Source of the DNA: Phycisphaerae bacterium
GTDB taxonomy: Bacteria; Planctomycetota; Phycisphaerae; UBA1845; CAIVHJ01
Assembly (NCBI GenBank): GCA_022072405.1
Contig: JAJVHX010000005.1
Span: 47,869 to 111,868, forward strand
DNA: 64,000 nucleotides
Direction of reading: 5' to 3'
Below, piece after piece: positions 54,166 to 64,000 of the stretch; the stretch's first letter is position 1, and each line of letters starts with the position of its first letter. The notes under the pieces are model-generated. The model saw only the letters and a list, made by a program, of their open reading frames with translations, was not told the DNA's origin and ran no database searches. The translations under genes and the position numbers were made by a program.

Positions 54166-56472
54166 TTACGGCAGCGTATAGAGCACTAATTCGGTCTCCG
54201 GCCCGACCAGCGTTACACTACCCAGAGCAGTTCCGAAGTAGTGTATGGGCACCACCGTCACCTCACCGGCTGCCGCATACGGATTGCACACCGCCACCAG
54301 CATCTGACCGTTGTTGACCACGCCCCGCCACACCGGTTTCTTGTTATATTGCAGACTGGATGCATCTTCCGGTGCATAATATTCAACATCTCCGGTCAAC
54401 AGATCGCTATATGGAGAGAGTCGATAAAGCCCATAAGTAAAATATTCATACACGGCGTAATTCTTGGTCGGATCCGGCGTGGAACCATCGTAGAGCCAGA
54501 TTCCATCCGCCCCCGCCATGATGGCGAAGATGGCCGTCGCTTCCGCCATGTGCGTTGAAATCATCTCTCCACCCGGAATGCCACTCGGATGATAGCGTAA
54601 CCAGACAAAAGGAATTATCTCCAGTGAATCACCTTCATTCGCCAAGGCTGACCAGTACCGGTTAATCTCGATCGAAAAAACCAGATAGGCGAGATAGCCG
54701 CCAGCCGTATCCCACATGTTGGGATCCGCCTGTCGCGATGCAGGGTATCCATAAAAATAATAACACGAAGGGAACAGCGTATCGTAGGTATCATACACCG
54801 GTCCGGGAAAAGTCGTGAGCCAGTCAGGCCCCGCCACCGTGAAATCCATGAGTAGATAATTCAGCTGGCTGTAGTCCGTCGTCCAAGTCGCCCAGTCCGG
54901 CGTCGCAATCCCGTAATCTCGGCGAACAGGTGGTTCGCCATACATGCCCAGCCGACCAGTATAACCAATGCTCCGCGCGTATTCGTGCGACAACACATGC
55001 ACCGCTGACATGTCCCGCTTGTAACGATCGATATACTCCGCCGCCGGTAGTGCTTCAATGTCGTCCGGTATGAACGGACTCGTCAACTGATTACGCGTGG
55101 ATAAAATCAATCCGTCACTCGTGTAATGAGCCTCCACGTCCGAAACCAGAATATCAACCTGAGGCGGTGGAGGCGGTTCGTTCGCTGGTGGATTAACCCC
55201 GGTGAACCATCTCGTAAAATGTCTCAGATAAGCTGCCCACCAGTCCTGCCAGTCCGCCAGATCGTTGCCCCACGGGACGCGATATTTGCGCAACGGCGGC
55301 TCACCGCCATGGGCATCATCACGTCCGGAGACGGAACTCCACAAGGTCGCACGCTGCTGGGGCGTGGTGGCCCAGCGCTGCGCGTCACTGCCATCAGCCA
55401 GATGCGAAAATCCTTTGACCAGTGGCGGTGCCGGAACGGTCACGCTGTCAAATATCGGCCCGTCATACACGATCGAAAAATGCGCTGGCAGGTGAAATTC
55501 CGGAAATTGCGCCCAGCTCATCGTTCCCGGAGCGGTGGAAGGCATCAGCACAAATTCCGGCGTCGGCGCTGGATCGACATCGCCTCCGGTTGGCGGCGGT
55601 GCGCTGCCGCCCGGCGGAGAAACAGCCCCGCCCCCGGGCGACGGAATAATACTGCCGGCTGCCGGGATGTTCTGAACCGTGACCGCCACATCATCCGTTG
55701 CCATCAGGTTGCCCATCACCACCCGCAACCGAAAAGTCAGTACCACGTCTGCATCCACATCCGGAGCTACAAAACTGGCCTCAGTCTGATTCTCCTGAAC
55801 AATAGTGACACTGGGTCCGTTGATCTGCGACCATTCATACACCAGCGAGGTGGACCCGCTGCTGGGCGAACCCTCAAGCACGACCACCGTCCCCTCTGCA
55901 ACTACCTGATCAACACCCGCGTTCGCTTGCGGCGGTGATAATTCAGCAGTTTCTCCGGTATCCGATATCACTGCAGCGATCACCGTCACCACGACCTGAT
56001 CACGATCCGTGAGCAAGCCATTGCTGACTTCGAGTTCAATAATCAGCTCCGTCGTCTCCATCACATCTGGCGCAGTGAACCGCAGCTTCTCTGTGGCACT
56101 GCCGATCAGCGCCACCGGAGGCCCGGAGATTTTCTGCCAGTGGTATTGCAATGGCAATTGATTGGGGTCTAAGCTCTCGCCACCCTGCAAAGTTACCAGC
56201 GTCCCAGCCGATATTTCCCGATCCGGCCCAGCCGCCGCTACCGGCGGCTCCACCGCGACCGGTTCAATTACCGTCTCTTCATCGACCGCAATGTTGACCG
56301 GGTTGTCCAGATTGTCATTGTCGGAGTTCGTTGGCGATGAAACTGCCTCAGTGGAATGGTCCTGAACAGGAAGACCTTCTTCACCGGGTAGCTGCGGGCT
56401 GTTGCTGCAACCGGCAAACAACCCAGCCGCCAGTATCAGCAATAATCGATAGGCAGTTATTTTTCTGTACAT
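54166..56472 (-). CDS. PKD/REJ-domain lipoprotein with hydrolase-like C-terminal domain
   Basis: A 768-residue lipoprotein (lipobox LFAGC, Cys22). An acidic linker, then two PKD/REJ-like sandwich domains at about 75-165 ('AAGPDREISAGTLVTLQGGES') and 185-270 ('ANAGVDQVVAEGTVVVLEGSP', both in part). A Gly/Pro linker leads to a C-domain (310-768) that looks like a TIM-barrel glycosidase by segments such as 'PQVDILVSDVEAHYTSDG', 'NYLLMDFTVAGPDW', 'IEINRYWSALANEGD' and 'ATAIFAIMAGADGIWLYDG'. The exact family is not recognised. Likely on the outer surface, acting on polysaccharide. Confidence 0.65.
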   Translation of the reverse strand: MYRKITAYRLLLILAAGLFAGCSNSPQLPGEEGLPVQDHSTEAVSSPTNSDNDNLDNPVNIAVDEETVIEPVAVEPPVAAAGPDREISAGTLVTLQGGESLDPNQLPLQYHWQKISGPPVALIGSATEKLRFTAPDVMETTELIIELEVSNGLLTDRDQVVVTVIAAVISDTGETAELSPPQANAGVDQVVAEGTVVVLEGSPSSGSTSLVYEWSQINGPSVTIVQENQTEASFVAPDVDADVVLTFRLRVVMGNLMATDDVAVTVQNIPAAGSIIPSPGGGAVSPPGGSAPPPTGGDVDPAPTPEFVLMPSTAPGTMSWAQFPEFHLPAHFSIVYDGPIFDSVTVPAPPLVKGFSHLADGSDAQRWATTPQQRATLWSSVSGRDDAHGGEPPLRKYRVPWGNDLADWQDWWAAYLRHFTRWFTGVNPPANEPPPPPQVDILVSDVEAHYTSDGLILSTRNQLTSPFIPDDIEALPAAEYIDRYKRDMSAVHVLSHEYARSIGYTGRLGMYGEPPVRRDYGIATPDWATWTTDYSQLNYLLMDFTVAGPDWLTTFPGPVYDTYDTLFPSCYYFYGYPASRQADPNMWDTAGGYLAYLVFSIEINRYWSALANEGDSLEIIPFVWLRYHPSGIPGGEMISTHMAEATAIFAIMAGADGIWLYDGSTPDPTKNYAVYEYFTYGLYRLSPYSDLLTGDVEYYAPEDASSLQYNKKPVWRGVVNNGQMLVAVCNPYAAAGEVTVVPIHYFGTALGSVTLVGPETELVLYTLP

Positions 56473-56840
56473 TGATCACCGCCCCCGTGACCGGAACTGA
56501 GCAGAAGTGCCATGACGTAAAACGTGACAGGGGCGCTGCGAAGAAAGCGTGTCCAGACCTGGTCGCACCCCACCCCGAAACTGTCAATTAAGCCTAAGAA
56601 CATTCCCCCGGAGCGTCAATATTTCCGGCGTATCGGACGCATTTCAAGTCTGGGTATGACTGATTATATTCCCCTGATAGACAACTCTCTCGACCGAATG
56701 AACAAAAAATTAAACCTCTCTCAGCGGCCTATAATATGGGCTGCAGCTACAAAAATGGCGTGGTATTGATTTCAACCGTTTATAAATAAAAGTGATTGTC
56801 TGTGGTTGAGGTCCATCAACGCTTGAAGGGATGGGCGAAA
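56473..56840. other. Intergenic region, nothing recognised
   Basis: About 370 bp between the PKD lipoprotein start and the tRNA 3' end. No convincing gene; the small frames overlap the tRNA or lack ribosome sites. The lipoprotein promoter should lie here. Confidence 0.4.
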
Positions 56841-56913
56841 TGACCCCAGCGGGATTCGAACCCGCGTTGCCGGCGTGAAAAGCCGGTGTCCTAGGCCTCT
56901 AGACGATGGGGCC
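56841..56913 (-). tRNA. tRNA-Glu (anticodon UUC)
   Basis: A 73-nt cloverleaf on the minus strand. The acceptor stem GGCCCCA pairs with TGGGGTC, followed by discriminator A. The anticodon stem CCGGC/GCCGG closes the loop TTTTCAC, giving anticodon TTC. T-arm GCGGGTTCGAATCCCGC is canonical. CCA is not encoded. Confidence 0.97.
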
Positions 56914-56962
56914 GACAGACCCGTTAATGTAGTCGGAGCCGCTTTACAGGTCAAGCGAGGTG

Positions 56963-59956
56963 CTACCCCGCCCGAATGGCCTCTGTGGGTTTCAGAATCG
57001 CCCCGCAACGGCAGCGGCCGTCAATCTTGACCACCAGCGGCTGCTCGAATCGCAGATGGCGGAGAAATCGGCTTTCACTGATCGCCGGCTGCTCCGCTAA
57101 CCACGCCCAGTCGACACACCCCTGTTCCAGTGCCGGATTCACGGTCAGATAACCGATCCGCAATGAGGTCAGATTCTGAAAAAAATGTGTCCCCTGCGAA
57201 GGTGCCACGACGAATTCCGGCAGGGCGGTTTCCACGATGGCCCGGGCCGTGGAGATCTGATCCCAGGTAACCGGAATGCCCAGCCAGCGATCCGCCGTAC
57301 CCCACCGCCCCGGACCGATCAGGATGCACTGCCGCCCCGCTTGTCGCAGCCGCTCATTCCACTGGCCGATCTCGGCGGCGATTTCACGGGTGTAGCTCGA
57401 ATCAAATCGTTGCGGGCAGACGTAGATCAGATCATGCATCTGATTTAAGCGACCATTGCCCAACGCGACCGGACTGTAACAGAGGGTCTGTTCCGGCTGC
57501 ACCTCCGCCAGCGACACATCTTCAAATTCGCGATCGGCGTGAATCGGCCGAATCTGCAGAAAACCAAACTCCATCGGCTGTTTACTGAGGTCTGCGGCAA
57601 ATTCGATTTCCACCGGACTGGCCATGCCGCGGCTACCCAGCTCCAGCAGCTTGCGCAAAATCGCCGCCAGCGGAAACCGCTCATACTTGAGCACATGAGC
57701 AAAGCTCACCAGCCGCACCCCAGGCCGCGTCACCCCGTCATAGATCGCATCGTTATCCGGCGAATACACCGAACCGATCTCCTCCAGCGTGCCATCCTGC
57801 TCCGCCGTCGCCAGATCCAATTCGAGCAGATGCGCATCACCGTGCGGTCCGGGATATCGTTCCGACTGGCTCAGATCCAGCGCATAAAAGCGTCGCTGCG
57901 AGTTCTGCAGGATGTCCTTCACGATGGAGAACTGGGGCAGAATTTGCGGCCGGACCGGTGAGAACATGAAATACTGGCCGCCCTCCACCACCATCTTGCC
58001 CAGTCCCAGCGCCACACAGGCCAAACCTTCATCATGCTGCATCCCCACCGCCGGATAATAATTGTATGAACGGGCCACTCCCGAAAATGTCGGGTAAAAA
58101 CGCGACCCATGGCGGCTGCCCACCACCTCCTGCACGATCACTCCCATGCCTTCTTCTTCGCTCCGCCGTCCCGCCGCCTCCAGATAACGCCGCGCCGATC
58201 GGTAAAAAGTCGATGCATAAACCAGCTTGATCGCCGCGCAGAGTTGTTCGAGACGCACCTTGGGATCCGGATGATTATTGGGCACCATGTGGGTTACATA
58301 AATGCCCGCAAAAGGCCGGTTCTGACCATCCTCCAGCAGACTGCTGGAACGCACCGCCAGCGGGTAATCCAGTTTCTCCGCCAGCACCGCCAGCTTGCGA
58401 TGCGCCGTCCGCGGAATCCGCGCCTCCAGGAACGCCTGCGCTACGATGGCATCATCCGGATCGCCGCTGATCACCTCATACAGCCGGTTCTTCTCCATAA
58501 AACTTTCAAAAATGTCCGTGCTGATCACCGTGCAGGAGGGCACCGTGAGCCGTACGCCGGGAAAGGCATCGCGCAGATCATGATGGCGCAACAACGCATT
58601 GACAAAAGCCAGCCCGCGCGCCTTGCCGCCGATCGACCCGCCTCCCAGCCGCGTGAAACTGCTGGCCCGATCAAAGGTCCGGGGTGAAAAATCAGCGATG
58701 ATCCCGGTATGGGTCTGCTCGCGGAATTCCGCCAGCGTCTCCAGCACATACTGCCGCACCGCCGCCAGGGTTGGAAAATCGGAAATTTTCTTGGGCCGGA
58801 TCAGACTGGCCAATTCAAATTCCGTCCGGGCCATCAGCCAGTTGCTGATATGATTGTGCTGGGCATGATAGGCCAGCGACTCTTCCGGTATCTTGGCTAG
58901 CAACTCCTCAAAAGCCCGCAGATCCGCCGCCCGCCCCACCTCCATGCCGTTGGGCAGCATGAACACGAAATCACCGAAACCCATCGACCCGGTAATAAAA
59001 TGGCGCAGATCCCGCAGCAGCGTGCGCGAGCGTTTGTTGACGAATCCCGCTCCCAGCCGGGCCGCCACCTCCGCCTGATGCTCATCCGCCGATTGCAGCA
59101 CCACGGGAATATCCGCCGCATAACTCTTGATCCGCTGCACCAGCTCCAGCCCCGCTTCCGCATCCAGCCGTCCGGCGTGCGGAAAGCGAACATCCGATAT
59201 GACCCCGAGCACATTGTCATGATAGCGCGAAAACTGCTCCCACGCCTGTTCGAAGGTCTCCGCCAGCAGAATCTTAGGCCTGGCCCGCATCCGCAGAATC
59301 CGCTGCACGTGGTTGATCCCATCCGCCATCAGCGACTGGGTCAGCTTCATCAGTTCGGCGTAAATCAGCGGCAGGTAAGTGGAATAAAAACGAATCGAAT
59401 TTTCCACCAGGATGATGACCCGCACATTGCCCACGCGGATGTCCTCTTCGACGTTGGCCTGATCTTCGATCAGCTTGATGATCGCCAGGAAAATCGCCGC
59501 ATCACCGTTCCACAGGAATACCCGGTCAATGCCCATCGCCTGCACGGCATCATTCTGTTCGTGAAACTGCACCAGGTCATGCGGCTCGGTCGCCAACACC
59601 ACCACCGCCAGTCCCGGCCTGAGCGCCTTGACTCTACCGGCGAAATCCCGCACGTTGAGGTGACCCAGCCGCATCATGGTGATCACCAGATCAACCTCGT
59701 TGCCCGCCAGATACTCCAGCGCTTCCTCAGCACCTGACACCCGCACCACGCGCGGTGCGTAGCTCAGGTTCATACTCAGATATTCCCCGACGATCAGCTC
59801 ATTCAGCAGGCCATCCTCTTCCAGGATAAATGATTCGTACAGACTGGATACCAGCAGCACCCGCTGCACCCGGAAAGGCATCAACTGCGCAAACCCGCCG
59901 AAGTGAAAATCCACTTCCTCCACCGTCGGCATCAGATTATGAGGCATCTGGCTCAT
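56963..59956 (-). CDS. PEP/pyruvate-binding (PPDK_N) protein with receiver-like N-terminus
   Basis: A 997-residue protein. About 25-170 and 180-330 look like two response-regulator-type domains ('NEVDLVITMMRLGHLNVRDF', 'DNVLGVISDVRFPHAGRLDAEAGLELVQRI', in part). About 440-860 is the PEP/pyruvate-binding ATP-grasp domain: 'RLGGGSIGGKARGLAFVNAL', 'LAVRSSSLLEDGQNRPFAGIY' (in part), 'GMGVIVQEVVG', 'MEFGFLQIRPI'. The phosphohistidine swivel (GGxTSHAA) and C-terminal barrel of PPDK/PpsA are absent. A Cys pair (CRCGAIL) ends it. Possibly a signalling or phosphotransfer enzyme; reaction unknown. The tRNA lies 50 bp downstream. Confidence 0.8.
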   Translation of the reverse strand: MSQMPHNLMPTVEEVDFHFGGFAQLMPFRVQRVLLVSSLYESFILEEDGLLNELIVGEYLSMNLSYAPRVVRVSGAEEALEYLAGNEVDLVITMMRLGHLNVRDFAGRVKALRPGLAVVVLATEPHDLVQFHEQNDAVQAMGIDRVFLWNGDAAIFLAIIKLIEDQANVEEDIRVGNVRVIILVENSIRFYSTYLPLIYAELMKLTQSLMADGINHVQRILRMRARPKILLAETFEQAWEQFSRYHDNVLGVISDVRFPHAGRLDAEAGLELVQRIKSYAADIPVVLQSADEHQAEVAARLGAGFVNKRSRTLLRDLRHFITGSMGFGDFVFMLPNGMEVGRAADLRAFEELLAKIPEESLAYHAQHNHISNWLMARTEFELASLIRPKKISDFPTLAAVRQYVLETLAEFREQTHTGIIADFSPRTFDRASSFTRLGGGSIGGKARGLAFVNALLRHHDLRDAFPGVRLTVPSCTVISTDIFESFMEKNRLYEVISGDPDDAIVAQAFLEARIPRTAHRKLAVLAEKLDYPLAVRSSSLLEDGQNRPFAGIYVTHMVPNNHPDPKVRLEQLCAAIKLVYASTFYRSARRYLEAAGRRSEEEGMGVIVQEVVGSRHGSRFYPTFSGVARSYNYYPAVGMQHDEGLACVALGLGKMVVEGGQYFMFSPVRPQILPQFSIVKDILQNSQRRFYALDLSQSERYPGPHGDAHLLELDLATAEQDGTLEEIGSVYSPDNDAIYDGVTRPGVRLVSFAHVLKYERFPLAAILRKLLELGSRGMASPVEIEFAADLSKQPMEFGFLQIRPIHADREFEDVSLAEVQPEQTLCYSPVALGNGRLNQMHDLIYVCPQRFDSSYTREIAAEIGQWNERLRQAGRQCILIGPGRWGTADRWLGIPVTWDQISTARAIVETALPEFVVAPSQGTHFFQNLTSLRIGYLTVNPALEQGCVDWAWLAEQPAISESRFLRHLRFEQPLVVKIDGRCRCGAILKPTEAIRAG

Positions 59957-60069
59957 CGCCGGGAATTATATCACAAGCTGACCCAACGTCGCGTATATTG
60001 ATTGCTCTGGTTTTCAGCCAAAGTACCCTTTATATTGAATGACCAATACTCCCCCATGGAGCCTCATCC

Positions 60070-60801
60070 ATGTCTCAATCAGACCAACTCAGGCTATTAA
60101 TACGGATCTCATTTGTTCTCACATCGCTTACCGTTGGTTGTATTGAATTACCTACTATCACTGTTACCGGTTGTCCTCCTGATCCGGTACTGGTCAATAC
60201 ACCCATCACTATAGAAGTCGCCACCAACTATAACGCCGATTTAGTGTGGACCATCGTCAGCGGTGAAGCCACCGTGGAGGTGTCGAACGCTGATCAAGCC
60301 CTCATTACTCCGACAGCAGCGCTGGAAACCACTCTGCAAATCAAAGCAGCATTTCATAATCGGGGCTTCGGCATTGAGGAGTGTACTTTTCTGGTGATTG
60401 AAGACCCCTGCCGTTCACAGTGTGAATTACTGGCAGCCACCTGTGAAGAGCGCGATATTACCGAGTTTGAAGAATTTAGCGAAACAATAACCATCTGGAC
60501 CGAGCAATGTTCGATGTTGGTGAGCAATGTAGTGGCTGGGACATGTTCCGACGATTTATTGTTTGTTTATCGTGATCTATATGGGAATGCTCTTCAGGCG
60601 GAAGTCCGATACTTCGACCTGGAAACCGAAGAGTTTATGGCCTTGGAAACAGCTACCGACTCCAGTTTAGATCTTTGCGGCTTTTTGGGTTATTGGCCCG
60701 AACCAACCACTTGCATGAACCCAGTCGCCACACAAATCATCTGCGGCGATTACGGAACAGCTGGCGAACCTTTTCAAGCGACTCTTCTGCTACATGATTA
60801 G
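60070..60801 (+). CDS. Small exported cysteine-rich (lipo)protein
   Basis: A 243-residue protein with a hydrophobic N-terminus ending at a lipobox-like Cys24 (LTVGC). About 35-110 is an Ig/PKD-like beta-sandwich ('PVLVNTPITIEVATNYNADLVWTI', in part). About 115-243 is cysteine-rich and acidic. Family not recognised. Divergent from the PEP/pyruvate-binding gene; ribosome site weak. Confidence 0.55.
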   Translation: MSQSDQLRLLIRISFVLTSLTVGCIELPTITVTGCPPDPVLVNTPITIEVATNYNADLVWTIVSGEATVEVSNADQALITPTAALETTLQIKAAFHNRGFGIEECTFLVIEDPCRSQCELLAATCEERDITEFEEFSETITIWTEQCSMLVSNVVAGTCSDDLLFVYRDLYGNALQAEVRYFDLETEEFMALETATDSSLDLCGFLGYWPEPTTCMNPVATQIICGDYGTAGEPFQATLLLHD

Positions 60802-60911
60802 AACTGTTTTCATAATTGAATATACGGGCATCACGCAGGCTGAAGTCTGCGGTTCCTTGAATTCTAAAACCGGTTTTCACTGAGTAACGAGGGGATTATC
60901 TACATTTCGGC

Positions 60912-60949
60912 TAAATAAAAAAACGAGATGGGTGATAAGCCCATCTCGT
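60912..60949 (-). terminator. Rho-independent terminator of gdhA
   Basis: A 10 bp perfect stem (ACGAGATGGG / CCCATCTCGT, 60923-60949) with a 7-nt loop. On the minus strand it is followed by a T-rich run (complement of the A-run at 60912-60922). It lies ~125 bp past the gdhA stop. Confidence 0.85.
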
Positions 60950-61009
60950 ATTCGTTTGACACATCACTCGATTAACCGTTCGCAGCGAACGCAACTCGGA
61001 ATGATACCT

Positions 61010-61035
61010 TCCGCTCCCTTACGGTCGCGGTTCTG
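61010..61035 (-). repeat. MITE-core repeat remnant
   Basis: The reverse complement of the core seen at 1816-1844 and 16051-16079 (CCGCTCCCTTACGGTCGCGG). Terminal repeats are degenerate here. It lies between gdhA and its terminator. Confidence 0.6.
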
Positions 61036-61074
61036 ATAATACTTTACCCATCCCTAGTCGCCAGTCACGAAGGG

Positions 61075-63104
<2,030 letters not shown>

Positions 63105-63284
63105 ATGGAGGAATACGAAAAGCTGAAGCACATGGTGGAACAGGCGGCGGATGATGTCGCCAAGGCTATCGGAGGCAATAAAGCCGCTGGCACCCGGGTT
63201 CGCAAGACCATGCAGGATATCAAAAATGCCGCTCAGGATGTTCGCAAACGGATCCTGGAGCTGCGTTCCGAACCACCTAAATAA
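63105..63284 (+). CDS. Histone H1/Hc1-like DNA-binding protein
   Basis: A 59-residue basic helical protein: 'EEYEKLKHMVEQAADDVAK', 'GGNKAAGTRVRKTMQDIK', 'AAQDVRKRILELR'. It matches the N-terminal (structured) part of chlamydial Hc1 (HctA) and short planctomycete H1-like proteins, which bind DNA and condense the nucleoid. The 'GNKAA-x-RVR' centre is diagnostic. The ATG at 63105 has GAGGAG and GGGG upstream; the earlier in-frame start at 63090 lies inside this ribosome site. A PVC-group marker. Confidence 0.85.
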   Translation: MEEYEKLKHMVEQAADDVAKAIGGNKAAGTRVRKTMQDIKNAAQDVRKRILELRSEPPK

Positions 63285-63375
63285 CCGCCACGATACCGGC
63301 TGACGCGGGTTGCGGGTCTCCTCCGTCGCTCGTCGAAATTGGCACGCGGTCGTAACCTGGCAGCGGATTGGAACC

Positions 63376-63852
63376 ATGCCCCCACCGATTCTGTTTGACT
63401 ATACCCAACTGGATCTCAGCCGCGTGATCATCTCCAAGGAAGAGGTGTATCGCCGTCTGCCGCATCGCTACGAGTTCATGCAGCTCGATGGAATCCTCTA
63501 CCTGGATTTGAACCAGGGCTACACCGTGGCCTTTCGCGATGTGCGCGATGATGAATTCTGGGTCCGTGGCCACATTCCCGCGCGGGCGATCATGCCCGGC
63601 GTCCTCTCCGTGGAAACGGCTGCCCACCTGGCTTCCTATGTCGCCATGCAGATCATCGATTTCGGCGACCGCTTTCTGGGGCTGGGCGGGTTGGACAACT
63701 TCAAATTCCGCGAGGGCGCTTTTCCCGGTGATCGCATCATCATCATCGCCAAAATGCTCGAAGCCAAACCCCGCCGCGTCATCTGCGCCTGTCAGGGGTT
63801 TGTCAAAGATAAGATGATCTTTGAAGGCGATATTACCGGCATGCCAGTGTGA
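63376..63852 (+). CDS. FabZ-like 3-hydroxyacyl-ACP dehydratase
   Basis: A 158-residue hot-dog-fold protein. 'YRRLPHRYEFMQLDGI' is the FabZ N-terminal motif (LPHRYPFLLVDR in FabZ); 'WVRGHIPARAIMPGVLSVET' (in part) holds the catalytic His (GHFP in FabZ, here GHIP) and the catalytic Glu four residues past PGVL. 'LGGLDNFKFREGAFPGDRIII' (in part) is the substrate tunnel strand. It may act in fatty acid synthesis or on a special acyl chain. The ATG at 63376 is preferred over the upstream frame. Confidence 0.85.
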   Translation: MPPPILFDYTQLDLSRVIISKEEVYRRLPHRYEFMQLDGILYLDLNQGYTVAFRDVRDDEFWVRGHIPARAIMPGVLSVETAAHLASYVAMQIIDFGDRFLGLGGLDNFKFREGAFPGDRIIIIAKMLEAKPRRVICACQGFVKDKMIFEGDITGMPV

Positions 63853-63875
63853 GAAACGGTCGTCGTCGTTAAGTT

Positions 63876-64000
63876 ACTAGAGGCCATTTCATAAGTACCT
63901 GCAAACGATGATGGCGCAAGCGATATGGACAAAGGTTCTATAAATTTCAGCGTTGCGATCCCAGCGGGTCAACACTCGTCGGAAGTTACCCAACCAACTG
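63876..64000 (-). mobile_element. End of an IS5-type insertion sequence (cut by window edge)
   Basis: The transposase frame at 63889-63999 plus the terminal sequence around TTACTAGAGGCCATTTCATA (63875-63894) look like one end of an insertion sequence lying 25 bp past the FabZ-like stop. The other end is outside the window. Confidence 0.65.
63889..63999 (-). CDS. IS5-family transposase, C-terminal fragment (runs off the window)
   Basis: The minus strand reads SWLGNFRRVLTRWDRNAEIY followed by RTFVHIACAIIVCRYL and a TGA at 63889. This is the C-terminal signature of IS5-family DDE transposases (W-L-x-x-FRR-L...R.E/D....Y..F..LA...I.LR.L). The gene continues beyond 64000. Only the last 36 residues are visible, so intactness is unknown. 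Confidence 0.75.
   Translation of the reverse strand, partial: SWLGNFRRVLTRWDRNAEIYRTFVHIACAIIVCRYL

Overview
The window reads as a chromosomal segment from a bacterium of the PVC group, most likely a planctomycete near Phycisphaerae. Pointers to this are: a very short histone H1/Hc1-like protein (63105-63284), prepilin-leader proteins of the planctomycete type (27208-28494, 16165-16863), a fused AroD-AroE enzyme, many giant or secreted repeat proteins with thrombospondin type 3 and lamin-tail domains, and no plasmid or phage backbone genes. The species cannot be named from sequence alone. Coding density is ordinary, but intergenic DNA is rich in small palindromic repeats.

Layout. 1-3.1 kb is repeat-rich: a DUF4177 protein, two direct copies of the end of a PQQ-type propeller gene, a REP-associated tyrosine transposase (RAYT) bracketed by oriented REP-like palindromes, and a 90 bp MITE-like element inserted in only one of the two copies. 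3.1-5.5 kb is a flotillin/NfeD membrane pair. 5.66-7.5 kb holds selD, which needs an in-frame UGA read as selenocysteine, and a DedA protein. 7.5-9.7 kb holds shikimate kinase and a bifunctional AroDE. 10-15.4 kb holds a lipoprotein, a methyltransferase, an array of 14 half-site slots spaced exactly 11 bp apart, and clpB. 16-19.5 kb has a pilin-like protein and a secreted P-domain/TSP3/lamin-tail protein. 19.5-23.1 kb has a coupled bpt - GT9 glycosyltransferase - maf cluster and a divergent TlpA-like thioredoxin. 23.4-28.6 kb has a Ycf46-like AAA ATPase, an FHA-GAF-sigma54 activator and a second pilin-like protein. 28.7-36.3 kb has a Ser/Thr kinase, a MauE/rhodanese pair, a large subtilase, a DUF456 protein and a GT2 glycosyltransferase.

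36.6-53.7 kb is dominated by surface giants: a 1770-residue beta-helix protein, convergent with a four-gene, translationally coupled unit (NHL lipoprotein, exported helical-repeat protein, orphan exported protein, 2836-residue Rhs protein). The Rhs protein has a Sec signal, 14 FG-GAP repeats, TSP3 calcium repeats, YD repeats, an Rhs core and a C-terminal serine alpha/beta-hydrolase domain placed where polymorphic toxins carry their effector. This unit is the best candidate for an undescribed system. 54-64 kb holds a PKD-domain lipoprotein with a hydrolase-like C-terminus, tRNA-Glu(UUC), a PEP/pyruvate-binding protein without the usual phosphohistidine domain, a small lipoprotein, glutamate dehydrogenase, the histone-like protein, a FabZ-like protein, and the end of an IS5-type insertion sequence cut by the window edge.

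Calls come from reading the translations and nucleotide sequence directly; no database search was run.
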